A program made the position numbers and the translations under genes. From Deinococcales bacterium (GTDB taxonomy: Bacteria; Deinococcota; Deinococci; Deinococcales; Trueperaceae): a stretch of DNA of 64,000 bases. This document shows, piece by piece, positions 1 through 7,248 of the stretch. Position 1 is the stretch's first letter, and the number at the start of each line of letters is the position of its first letter. Under the pieces are notes generated by a model. That model was not told the origin of the DNA and searched no databases. It was given only the letters and a program-made list of their open reading frames with translations. The stretch is from NCBI GenBank assembly GCA_012515535.1, contig JAAYYF010000077.1, positions 1-64,000 on the forward strand, in the 5' to 3' direction.

Positions 1-648
1 CACGAGGACCCCGAGCGCAAGCCCTGGACGGGCGGCTGCGGCAACGCCTGGTGGTGGCACTCGAGCGCCGACGTGCGCGACAAGGCCGACGAGGCCATCC
101 TGGCGCTCGACACGCGCATCAGCATCGAGGGCGTGGCGCGCCTGGCCAACGCCCGCGTGCTGCCCATCGACCCCAGCCGCTCGGCGCAGGAGGCGGCCGG
201 CTTCGTGGCCGACTTCGCCGCCGCCACCGCCGGTCACCTCGATACCACGGCGCTACAGCAGGCGGCCGACGAGCTGCTGGCCGCCGCCACCGCGCTCGCC
301 GAACGCGCGCGCGCCGCGCAGGACGCCGAAGAGGCCGAGACCGCTGCCATCAACCGTGGCCTGATGCGCTTCAGCCGCGCGCTGATGCCCGCCGTCTACA
401 CCAAGGGCGGGCGCCACGTGCACGACCCCGCCGAGTGGTCGCCGCTCATGCGCAACGACCGCAGCTCCCTGTTCCCCTCCCTGGGCCCCGGCTTCGCGCT
501 CGCCGAGCTAGCGGGCCAGCACGAGTACGGCTTCGTCAAGGCCGGGCTGGTGCGCCAGGTCAACCGCGTGGTCGACGCCTTCCGCGAGGCCACCGAGGTC
601 TGCCGCGCGGCCACGGCCGCGTCCGAGGCCACGCCCGAGGTGGCGTGA
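1..648 (+). CDS. M28-family peptidase, C-terminal part (5' end outside window)
   Basis: The frame is open from base 1 and ends at TGA 646-648, so only the last 215 residues are visible. The first residues contain a tryptophan-rich stretch followed by a histidine and a DKAD segment. This resembles the segment of M28 aminopeptidases and glutamate-carboxypeptidase-II-like enzymes that carries the last zinc-binding histidine (WWxHxxxDxxDKxD). The rest is helical and fits a transferrin-receptor-type dimerisation domain. If so, it is a zinc exopeptidase releasing N-terminal residues or dipeptides. The peptide-import operon that follows supports a role in peptide use. The catalytic core cannot be inspected, so the family assignment rests on the C-terminal motif only. 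Confidence 0.6.
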   Translation, partial: HEDPERKPWTGGCGNAWWWHSSADVRDKADEAILALDTRISIEGVARLANARVLPIDPSRSAQEAAGFVADFAAATAGHLDTTALQQAADELLAAATALAERARAAQDAEEAETAAINRGLMRFSRALMPAVYTKGGRHVHDPAEWSPLMRNDRSSLFPSLGPGFALAELAGQHEYGFVKAGLVRQVNRVVDAFREATEVCRAATAASEATPEVA

Positions 649-699
649 AGGTGAAGGAGGTGAACGAACGGGCCGGCCAGCCAGAAATATCATGCGGCC

Positions 700-727
700 C
701 ACGCGCCGGCGCCCCCGGCTGCGCGTG
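700..727 (+). terminator. Hairpin after the M28 gene, possible terminator
   Basis: The arms pair as CACGCGCCGG with CCGG-CT-GCGCGTG, an eleven-pair stem with a two-base bulge, about 50 bases after the stop codon. No T-run follows, so it is only a candidate terminator or processing site. Confidence 0.35.
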
Positions 728-810
728 ACCCGCTAGGGTCGCGAGCCTCGATCCCCCGCCTACTCCCCGACGTTCCCCCGATCGGGTGCCTGATAAGGAA
801 GAGGAACCCT

Positions 811-2352
811 GTGAAAGCGTTGAGAACCATCTTCGTCGCCCTGCTGGTCGCCGGCGCCTCCGTCGCCCTGGCGCAAGGCGGCGTGCTGCGCGTGGGCACC
901 GTGAGCGAGCCCACCAGCCTCGACCCCATCACGACCAACAACGTGCCGTCGAGCATCATCTTCATGCAGGTCCACGACGCGCTCGTGACCTACGACCAGG
1001 ACCTCAACATCGTGCCGATGCTGGCCGAGTCGTGGGAGGTCTCCGAGGACGGTCGCACCTACACCTTCGCGCTCCGCGACGGCGTGAGGTTCCACGACGG
1101 CGAGCCGTTCACCGCCGCCGACGTGGTCTACGCCTTCACCGCCGGCGCCGACCCCGCCTACCAGAGCCAGTGGCTCGGCCGCTTCCAGCAGATCGAGGCC
1201 ATCGAGGCGCTCGACGACCTGACGGTCCGGCTCACGCTCGAGGCGCCCAACGCCGCCTTCATCGACCAGATCACCTACTTCGGCATCCCCTCCAGCAAGG
1301 CGCACCGCGAGCTGGGCGGCGACGGCTACGCCATCGCCCCGGTGGGCACCGGCCCCTTCAAGTTCGTGTCGTGGCAGCGCAACGACAAGCTCGTGCTCGA
1401 GCGCAACGACGACTATTGGCTCACGCGCCCCAACCTCGCGGGCGTCGAGTTCCGCGCCATCCCCGAGCGTAGCGTGGCCGCGGTCGAGCTCGAGGTCGGC
1501 GGCATCGACGTGGCCATGAGCCTGAACGCCGACGACGTCACGCGCCTCGAGAGCCACCCCGACATCACCGTTGGTTCCACGCCCACCCTCAGCTACTACT
1601 ACGTGGCGATGAACAACCAGCTCGGGCCGCTGGCCGACGTGCGGGTGCGCAAGGCCATCCAGTACGCCCTGCCCCTCGACCAGATCGTCGACACCATCTT
1701 CGGCGGCGTCGGCGCCATCCGCGCCTACACCTCCATGGCTCCCGGCAGCCTCGCCTACGACGAGAGCGTCGTGGCCGACATCCCCGGCTACGACCCCCAG
1801 CGCGCCCTGCAGCTGCTCGCCGAGGCCGGCTACCCCAACGGCTTCTCCACCACCATCTACACCCCCACCGACTCCAACCGCCGCCAGCTCGCCGAGCTCG
1901 TGCAGGCCGCGCTGGCGCTGGTGAACATCAAGGTCGAGGTGCGCGCCGTGGAGCTGGGCACCATGCTGCCCATCACCTACGCCGGCGAGGCGCCGATGTG
2001 GATCCTCGGCTGGACCTCGGGTACCGACCCCAACAACTACAGCTACGAGATGTTCCACTCGACCCCCGAGGCGTGGGCCGAGAACGCCACCACCTACAAC
2101 ACCTCGCGCTACCACAACCCCGAGGCCGACGAGCTCATGGCCACCGCCCGCACCCTGACCGACATGGAGGAGCGCCTCCCGCTCTACCGGCAGGCCATCC
2201 GCACCATCTTCGTCGACGACGCCGCGCAGATCGCCGCCTACCACCAGACGTTCAACATCGCCTACCGCAACCACGTCCAGGACATCTTCCTGAACCGCAA
2301 CTCGCGCATGGACCTGGTGACCATCTACAACAACGTCTCGCTGACGAACTGA
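811..2352 (+). CDS. Peptide ABC transporter substrate-binding protein (SBP family 5)
   Basis: A periplasmic or cell-surface solute receptor of the OppA/DppA class that delivers peptides to the permeases encoded just downstream. The protein has 513 residues, normal for the family. It starts with a short basic segment and a hydrophobic signal peptide ending near ALAQ at residues 19-22; no lipobox cysteine is present. The family hallmark LAESWEVSEDGRTYTF near residue 71, followed by LRDGVRFHDGEPF, is intact. The start is GTG, preceded by the purine-rich AAGGAAGAGGA. A strong hairpin separates it from the permease genes. The ligand cannot be read from the sequence; peptides are inferred from the peptidase neighbours. 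Confidence 0.93.
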   Translation: MKALRTIFVALLVAGASVALAQGGVLRVGTVSEPTSLDPITTNNVPSSIIFMQVHDALVTYDQDLNIVPMLAESWEVSEDGRTYTFALRDGVRFHDGEPFTAADVVYAFTAGADPAYQSQWLGRFQQIEAIEALDDLTVRLTLEAPNAAFIDQITYFGIPSSKAHRELGGDGYAIAPVGTGPFKFVSWQRNDKLVLERNDDYWLTRPNLAGVEFRAIPERSVAAVELEVGGIDVAMSLNADDVTRLESHPDITVGSTPTLSYYYVAMNNQLGPLADVRVRKAIQYALPLDQIVDTIFGGVGAIRAYTSMAPGSLAYDESVVADIPGYDPQRALQLLAEAGYPNGFSTTIYTPTDSNRRQLAELVQAALALVNIKVEVRAVELGTMLPITYAGEAPMWILGWTSGTDPNNYSYEMFHSTPEAWAENATTYNTSRYHNPEADELMATARTLTDMEERLPLYRQAIRTIFVDDAAQIAAYHQTFNIAYRNHVQDIFLNRNSRMDLVTIYNNVSLTN

Positions 2353-2362
2353 CCCGCCCCGC

Positions 2363-2396
2363 GGGGTCGACGACCGTGCGAGCGGTCGTCGACCCC
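2363..2396 (+). terminator. Strong intercistronic hairpin between binding protein and permease genes
   Basis: A perfect 13-bp stem (GGGGTCGACGACC with its complement) encloses an 8-base loop, starting 11 bases after the SBP stop codon. There is no T-run. Such hairpins inside transporter operons usually stabilise or partly terminate the message so that the binding protein is made in excess over the permeases. A hairpin with the same stem and loop lengths sits in the equivalent position at 12417-12450. Confidence 0.6.
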
Positions 2397-2445
2397 GACC
2401 TCCCCAGTGCAGTGATGCGCTGCTCGCCTGCCCGCTGAGGAGCGA

Positions 2446-3426
2446 ATGACCCTTTTCATCATCCGAAGGCTGATCGCGCTCGTGCCCGTGCTGCTGGGCG
2501 TGAGCACCATCGTCTTCTTCATCCTCCACCTGACGCCCGGCGACCCGGCCCAGCTGATGCTCGGCGACTTCGCTACCAAGGAGGCGGTGGCGCAGCTGCG
2601 CGAGGAGATGGGCCTCAACGAGCCGCTCTACGTGCAGTACGGCCTCTTCGTGGCCAACATCGCGCGCGGCGACCTCGGCACCTCGATCGCGCAGCGTCAG
2701 CCGGTGGTGACGCTGATCGCGCAACGCCTCCAGGCGACCGCCGAGCTGGCGCTCATGGCCATGCTGTTCGCGTTGGCCATCGGCGTGACGGGCGGGGTGC
2801 TGGCCGCGGCCAACCACAACTCCGTGACCGACTACGTCACCACGGCCCTCTCTCTCCTGGGCATCTCGGTACCGATCTTCTATCTTGGTCTGCTGCTGAT
2901 ACTCGTCTTCTCGTTGCAGCTGGGTTGGTTCCCCGTCTCGGGGCGCGGCGCGCCGCTCTTCGCCAGCATCGGCGCGCTGTTCCGCGGCGAGGCCCAGCCG
3001 TTCGTGACGTCCCTCAAGCACCTGTTCCTCCCCAGCCTGGCGCTGGGCCTCTCGTTCGCCGCCCTGATGGCGAAGATGACGCGCGCCACCATGCTCGAGG
3101 TGCTGCAGCAGGACTTCGTGCGCACCGCCCACGCCAAGGGCCTCAGGCGCTGGGGCGTGATCATGAAGCACGGCCTCAAGAACGCCGGCATCCCGCTGCT
3201 CACCATCCTCGGGCTGCAGTTCTCGGCGCTGCTGGGCGGCTCGGTGCTCACCGAGACGGTGTTCGCCTGGCCCGGCCTCGGCCGGCTGGCGGTCGACGCC
3301 ATCTTCACCCGCGACTTCCCCCTGGTGCAGGGCACCGTGCTCGCGGTGGCGCTGATCTTCGTGCTGCTCAACCTGCTGGTCGACCTGGCCTACGGGCTCC
3401 TCGACCCTCGGGTGACGTACTCGTGA
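2446..3426 (+). CDS. Peptide ABC transporter permease, DppB/OppB type
   Basis: Inner-membrane permease of an Opp-type importer, 326 residues, which is typical for DppB. An N-terminal membrane helix starts at residue 10 (IALVPVLLGVSTIVFF), followed by the usual LxPGDPA motif, and at least five more hydrophobic segments follow. The EAA-type cytoplasmic loop that docks on the ATPase is visible around residues 216-250 (EVLQQDFVRTAHAKGL then KHGLKNAGIP). The start ATG follows GAGGAGCGA. Its stop codon overlaps the GTG start of the next permease, so the two subunits are probably made in equal amounts by coupled translation. Confidence 0.93.
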   Translation: MTLFIIRRLIALVPVLLGVSTIVFFILHLTPGDPAQLMLGDFATKEAVAQLREEMGLNEPLYVQYGLFVANIARGDLGTSIAQRQPVVTLIAQRLQATAELALMAMLFALAIGVTGGVLAAANHNSVTDYVTTALSLLGISVPIFYLGLLLILVFSLQLGWFPVSGRGAPLFASIGALFRGEAQPFVTSLKHLFLPSLALGLSFAALMAKMTRATMLEVLQQDFVRTAHAKGLRRWGVIMKHGLKNAGIPLLTILGLQFSALLGGSVLTETVFAWPGLGRLAVDAIFTRDFPLVQGTVLAVALIFVLLNLLVDLAYGLLDPRVTYS

Positions 3427-4355
3427 GCGCCTTGGGCACCCCGGAGCCCGCGCCCACGGAGCCCGCGCCCGCGGGCGGCGTGGCCACCGCGGGCGCGCCG
3501 CGCGCGCGGCGCAAGCTGCCCAAGCCGGTGCTGCGCTTCACGCGCTCGGTCAACGCCATGGTGGGCCTGGCGCTCACGCTGCTGCTGACGCTGGTGGCGC
3601 TGTTCGCGCCGCTGCTGATGCGCGAGGACCCCTACCAGGTGGACTTCGGCAAGCTGAGCCAGCGCCTGGAGCCGCCCGGCGAGAGCAGCTGGCTGGGCCG
3701 CGACAACTTCGGCCGCGACATCTACTCGCGCATCATCGCCGGCACGCGCGTGAGCCTGCTGGTGGCGTTCGGCGCCGTGGCGCTGAGCATGCTGGTCGGC
3801 TCGCTGCTGGGGCTGGTGGCCGGCTACTTCGGCGGCTGGCTCGACGAGGTGATCATGCGCGTCACCGACATCCTCTACGCCTTCCCCTCCATCCTGCTGG
3901 CGCTGGCGCTGGTGGCGGCGCTGGGCCCCAGCCTCGCCAACCTGGTCTTCGCCATCTCGTTCGTGTCGGTGCCGGGCTTCGCGCGCGTGATGCGCAGCTC
4001 CGTCATCCAGATCCGCGGCAAGGAGATGCTCGAGTCGGCGCGCTCGCTGGGCGCCGGCGACCTGCGGATGATCTTCCGCCACGTGCTGCCCAACTCGCTG
4101 GCTCCCACCGTGGTGCTGGCCTCGATGTCGATGGCCACCGCGCTCCTCACCGAGGCGGGGCTGTCGTTCCTGGGGCTCGGCGTGCAGCCACCCACCCCGT
4201 CGTGGGGCGGCATCCTGGCCGACGGCCGCGAGTACCTGCGCACCGCCCCGTTCATGACCAACTTCGCCGGCCTGGCCATCCTGTTGGCCGTGATGGCCTT
4301 CAACCTGCTGGGCGACGGCATCCGCGACGCCTTCGACCCACGCAGCAAGCTCTAG
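3423..4355 (+). CDS. Peptide ABC transporter permease, DppC/OppC type
   Basis: Second membrane subunit of the same importer. I place the start at GTG 3423, which overlaps the previous stop as GTGA and gives 310 residues. The frame is open further upstream, but that part is shadow sequence inside dppB. After a proline/alanine-rich N-terminus come a membrane helix near residues 40-60 and the DppC hallmark WLGRDNFGRDIYSRIIAGTR. An EAA loop follows near residues 200-225 (EMLESARSLGAGDLRMIFRH). No OppD or OppF ATPase gene follows, so the transporter must borrow ATPases encoded elsewhere. Confidence 0.93.
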   Translation: MSALGTPEPAPTEPAPAGGVATAGAPRARRKLPKPVLRFTRSVNAMVGLALTLLLTLVALFAPLLMREDPYQVDFGKLSQRLEPPGESSWLGRDNFGRDIYSRIIAGTRVSLLVAFGAVALSMLVGSLLGLVAGYFGGWLDEVIMRVTDILYAFPSILLALALVAALGPSLANLVFAISFVSVPGFARVMRSSVIQIRGKEMLESARSLGAGDLRMIFRHVLPNSLAPTVVLASMSMATALLTEAGLSFLGLGVQPPTPSWGGILADGREYLRTAPFMTNFAGLAILLAVMAFNLLGDGIRDAFDPRSKL

Positions 4356-4387
4356 TCCCGTCGCTTCACCCGCCTAGGAGGCACCCC

Positions 4388-5236
4388 ATGCAGACGCGCA
4401 TCAAGATCAACGACGCCGAACTGTTGGTGAACGTGGAAGGGAGCGGCGTGCCGATCATCGCGCACCACGGCGCTCCCGGCCTCAGCACCCACGAGGAGCC
4501 CAAACGCGCCTTCGGCCCGCTCGCCGACAAGCACCAGATCGTCACCTTCGACGCCCGCGGCAGCGGCGCCTCGGAGGCCAAGCCGCCCTACACGCACGAG
4601 CAGTGGGTGGCCGACATCGACGCCATCCGCGAGCACTTCGGCTTCGAGAGGTTCATCATGGCCGGCGGCTCCTACGGCGGCTTCCTGTCGCTGGAGTACG
4701 CCATCCGCCACCCCGAGCGCGTGACCCACGTGATCCTGCGCGACACGGCCGCGCGCGACTACGGCGAGCAGGCGAAGGCCAACGCGCTCGCGCGCGCCAA
4801 GGAGTTCCCGCAGATCACCGAGGAGGTCCTGGACCACGTCTTCGACGGCACCATGCGCGACAACGAGCACTACCGCGAGTGCTGGGAGATCATCGCGCCG
4901 CTCTACAACGTCAACTACGACCCCGTGGCCATGGCCGAGCGCATCAAGAGCATCCCGTTCAACTACGAGACCAAGAACTTCGCGTTCGCTCACAACCTGC
5001 CGAACTACGACGTGCGCGACCAGCTCTCCAAGATCACCGTGCCGGTGCTGATCACGGTGGGGCGCCACGACTGGATCACGCCGGTGGAGGCCAGCGAGGA
5101 GCTCCACGCGCTGCTGCCCAACAGCGAGCTGGCGATCTTCGAGAACTCGGGCCACTCGCCGCAGCAGGAGGAGGCCGAGCTCTGGATCGCCACCATCCGA
5201 GACTTCCTGGAGCGGCACGGGGCCTACCAGGGCTGA
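4388..5236 (+). CDS. Alpha/beta hydrolase, proline-iminopeptidase-like
   Basis: A cytoplasmic serine hydrolase of 282 residues. The nucleophile elbow GGSYGG puts the catalytic Ser at residue 95; the likely acid is Asp228 (GRHDW) and the base His256 (SGHSP). An HGAPG oxyanion motif and DARGSGAS complete the S33 proline-iminopeptidase pattern. It starts at ATG 4388 after a perfect AGGAGG, 32 bases beyond the permease stop, so it probably belongs to the same operon. A role in trimming imported peptides, especially those with N-terminal proline, is an inference. A close paralogue lies at 8466-9335 in another peptide operon, with the acid and base at identical positions. Confidence 0.85.
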   Translation: MQTRIKINDAELLVNVEGSGVPIIAHHGAPGLSTHEEPKRAFGPLADKHQIVTFDARGSGASEAKPPYTHEQWVADIDAIREHFGFERFIMAGGSYGGFLSLEYAIRHPERVTHVILRDTAARDYGEQAKANALARAKEFPQITEEVLDHVFDGTMRDNEHYRECWEIIAPLYNVNYDPVAMAERIKSIPFNYETKNFAFAHNLPNYDVRDQLSKITVPVLITVGRHDWITPVEASEELHALLPNSELAIFENSGHSPQQEEAELWIATIRDFLERHGAYQG

Positions 5237-5248
5237 GGTCCTTCGGGG

Positions 5249-5278
5249 GCCGGCCGCGCGCCTGCGTGCCGGGCCGGC
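5249..5278. terminator. GC hairpin in the convergent gap between hydrolase and cysQ
   Basis: Arms GCCGGCC and GGCCGGC (7 bp) enclose a 16-base loop 12 bases after the hydrolase stop. The gap lies between two converging genes, so it could serve either strand. No T-run is present. Confidence 0.3.
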
Positions 5279-5422
5279 ACCAGCGCCAACGGTTCGGCGT
5301 CGCTGAAGCGTCCTAGCTGCTTCCCATACACCCGAACCGCGTGGAACGGCAGGAGGTCGGCCGCCCACGGGGGGCGTGGACCTACACGGGCCCGGCGGCC
5401 GGACGGGAAGCCGGAGGCGTGC

Positions 5423-6253
5423 TCACCCCGGTAGCCATGCCTCCCGCGAGAACACCGCCACGAACCCGGGGTTCCCCAGGCTCTCGCCGCCGTACCTGAG
5501 CACCCCGCTGCCGTCCTCGGCGATCATCTCGCCGCCCGCCGCGATCAGCACCGCCTGCGCGGCGGCGGTGTCCCACCACATGGTGGGCCCCAGGCGCGGG
5601 TAGTAGTGCGCCGTGCCGTCGGCCACCAGGCAGCTCTTGATGGCGCTGCCCCTAGCGATGGTCTCGACCGCGCCGTAGCGCCCTCTAAGCGCCTCGATGA
5701 ACGCCAGCGTGGCGGGGTTGGCGTGCGAGCGGCTCACCATCACGCGCACCGCGTCCTCCGACGGCGGCGCCACGTGGATGGGGTGGGCGTTCCCTTCGGC
5801 GTCGAAGCGCCAGGCGCTGGCCGGGCCGTGGGCGCTCCTGGGCGAGCCCAGGTAGGTCAGGCCGGTCACGGGCGCGTGCACCACCCCGAGGATGGGCAGG
5901 CCGTTCTCGACCAGCGCGATGTTCACGCTGAACTCGCCGTTGCGCTTCACGAACTCCTTGGTGCCGTCGAGCGGGTCCACCAGCCAGAAGCGCCGCCACG
6001 CCCGGCGCTCCTCGAAGGGGGGCGCGGCCTCCTCCTCGCCGATCACCGGAACGAAGGGCGTGAGCTCGGCCAAGCCCTGCACGATGTGGCGCTGCGACGC
6101 CAGGTCGGCGGCGGTCACGGGGGAGGTGTCGGCTTTGCGGGTCACTTCGAACTCGGTGGCGTAGACCTCGAGGATCTTCTCGCCCGCTTCCTGCGCCAGC
6201 CGCATGACGCCCTCGCGGAGCGCATGCAGGTCGAGAGGGCCGTCCTTCGTCAC
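5423..6253 (-). CDS. cysQ: CysQ-like 3'(2'),5'-bisphosphate nucleotidase (inositol monophosphatase fold)
   Basis: A magnesium-dependent phosphatase that in this family hydrolyses adenosine 3',5'-bisphosphate, recycling the by-product of sulfate activation. The 276-residue protein has the metal-site motifs GEEE at 72-75 and DPLDGTKEF at 93-101. It also has APVTGLTYLG and, near the C-terminus, GPTMWWDTAAAQAV. The DGTKEF wording favours CysQ over plain inositol monophosphatases, although WWDTA replaces the common EWDTA. The start is GTG 6253. There is no Shine-Dalgarno, but a TACGCT box ends six bases upstream, so the message is probably leaderless. Histidinol phosphatase or inositol monophosphatase activity cannot be excluded. 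Confidence 0.85.
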   Translation of the reverse strand: MTKDGPLDLHALREGVMRLAQEAGEKILEVYATEFEVTRKADTSPVTAADLASQRHIVQGLAELTPFVPVIGEEEAAPPFEERRAWRRFWLVDPLDGTKEFVKRNGEFSVNIALVENGLPILGVVHAPVTGLTYLGSPRSAHGPASAWRFDAEGNAHPIHVAPPSEDAVRVMVSRSHANPATLAFIEALRGRYGAVETIARGSAIKSCLVADGTAHYYPRLGPTMWWDTAAAQAVLIAAGGEMIAEDGSGVLRYGGESLGNPGFVAVFSREAWLPG

Positions 6254-6259
6254 GCCCCA

Positions 6260-6265
6260 AGCGTA
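6260..6265 (-). promoter_or_regulatory. -10 box TACGCT of cysQ, leaderless arrangement
   Basis: On the minus strand TACGCT is followed by six bases and then the GTG start of cysQ, placing the expected transcription start at or next to the start codon. No clear -35 box is visible. Confidence 0.5.
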
Positions 6266-6297
6266 GCCCGTGCGGGTGGAGCGGCGTGTCGGGCCGC

Positions 6298-6328
6298 TTG
6301 ACCCTCACGTAACGTGAGGCTCTACGCT
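6298..6328 (+). promoter_or_regulatory. MerR-type promoter with operator in an extended spacer
   Basis: TTGACC at 6298-6303 and TACGCT at 6323-6328 are separated by 19 bases instead of 17. The spacer carries the perfect dyad CCTCACGTAACGTGAGG (6303-6319). An over-long spacer with a central dyad is the classic architecture of MerR-family targets, where the regulator untwists the DNA to align the two boxes. It lies 22 bases before the start of the MerR gene, so autoregulation is likely. Confidence 0.85.
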
Positions 6329-6349
6329 ACCCAGCGAAGGAGGTGCGCC

Positions 6350-7144
6350 ATGCACCGAGGCACGACCGCGACCCGCGAGCGAGCGCTGACCGTCGGCGAG
6401 GTCGCCAGCCTGGCCGGGGTGAGCGTCCGGACGCTCCACCACTACGACGCCATCGGCCTGCTGTCGCCGGCGGCCCGCAGCGACGCCGGCTACCGGCTGT
6501 ACGGCGAGGACGACCTGGCGAGGCTCCACCAGATCCTCGCCTACCGCGAGCTCGGCTTCGAGCTCGACGCCATCGCGCAGCTCCTAACCGAACCCGCGGA
6601 CGAGGTGGAGCACCTCAGGCGCCAGGAGGCGCTGCTGAACGCGCGCCTCGAGCGGCTGCTGGCCATGCGCCGCGACGTCCGCAAGCAGATGGAGGCACGG
6701 AAGATGGGTATCGAACTGGACCCCAAGGAGATGCTCGAGGTGTTCGGCGACCACGACCCCACGCAGCACGCCGAGGAGGCCAAGGAGCGCTGGGGCGACA
6801 CCGACGCCTACCGGCAGAGCCAGGCCCGCACCAAGCGCTACACGAAGGACGACTGGCTGCGCATCCAGCAGGAGGGCGAGGAGGTCGAGTCGCGCCTCGC
6901 GGAGCTCATGCGCCAGGGCGTGCCGGCCACCGACGCCCGCGCCCTGGAGGCCGCCGAGGCCCACCGTCAGCTGATCAGCCGCAACTTCTACGACTGCGGC
7001 TACGACATCCACCGCGGCCTGGCCCAGATGTACCTGGCCGACCCGCGCTTCACGAGGTACTACGAGCAGCGCGCGGAGGGGCTGGCGCGCTACGTGAGCG
7101 AGGCGATCATCGCCAACGCCGACGAGCGCGCGCCGCAGGGCTGA
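6350..7144 (+). CDS. MerR-family regulator with TipAS ligand-binding domain
   Basis: A TipAL-type transcription activator of 264 residues. The winged helix-turn-helix lies at about residues 13-80 (TVGEVASLAGVSVRTLHHYD, then DAGYRLYGEDDL), a coiled dimerisation helix follows, and the C-terminal half is a TipAS antibiotic-binding domain (NFYDCGYDIHRGLAQMYLADPRF). In Streptomyces, TipAS captures thiopeptides covalently through a cysteine. A cysteine is present here in FYDCGYD, but whether it is the reactive one I cannot tell. The start is ATG 6350 after AAGGAGG; an upstream GTG in frame lies inside the operator and is rejected. The gene is divergent from cysQ. Confidence 0.9.
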   Translation: MHRGTTATRERALTVGEVASLAGVSVRTLHHYDAIGLLSPAARSDAGYRLYGEDDLARLHQILAYRELGFELDAIAQLLTEPADEVEHLRRQEALLNARLERLLAMRRDVRKQMEARKMGIELDPKEMLEVFGDHDPTQHAEEAKERWGDTDAYRQSQARTKRYTKDDWLRIQQEGEEVESRLAELMRQGVPATDARALEAAEAHRQLISRNFYDCGYDIHRGLAQMYLADPRFTRYYEQRAEGLARYVSEAIIANADERAPQG

Positions 7145-7166
7145 CGCGCAACCGAGCGACACGCAA

Positions 7167-7199
7167 GCAGGGGCGCCCCGCGCGAAGAGGCGCCCCTGC
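7167..7199. terminator. Bidirectional terminator hairpin between convergent genes
   Basis: A perfect 11-bp stem, GCAGGGGCGCC with its complement, encloses an 11-base loop in the 104-base gap between the converging MerR and M24 genes. A second small hairpin (ACCGG/CCGGT) follows near 7208-7229. Neither has a T-run, as is common at this GC content. Confidence 0.6.
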
Positions 7200-7248
7200 G
7201 GCTGTCGACCGGCTGATCGCTCGGCCGGTCGCTCGGCTCACCTTCCTG

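Noticed and set aside
760-3171. An 803-codon open frame on the minus strand
   Set aside because: It lies opposite a clear binding-protein and permease gene pair and has shadow-type composition with no start signal.
6314-6349. An earlier GTG start for the MerR gene
   Set aside because: GTG 6314 lies inside the operator and upstream of the -10 box, so it cannot be on the transcript; ATG 6350 has AAGGAGG.
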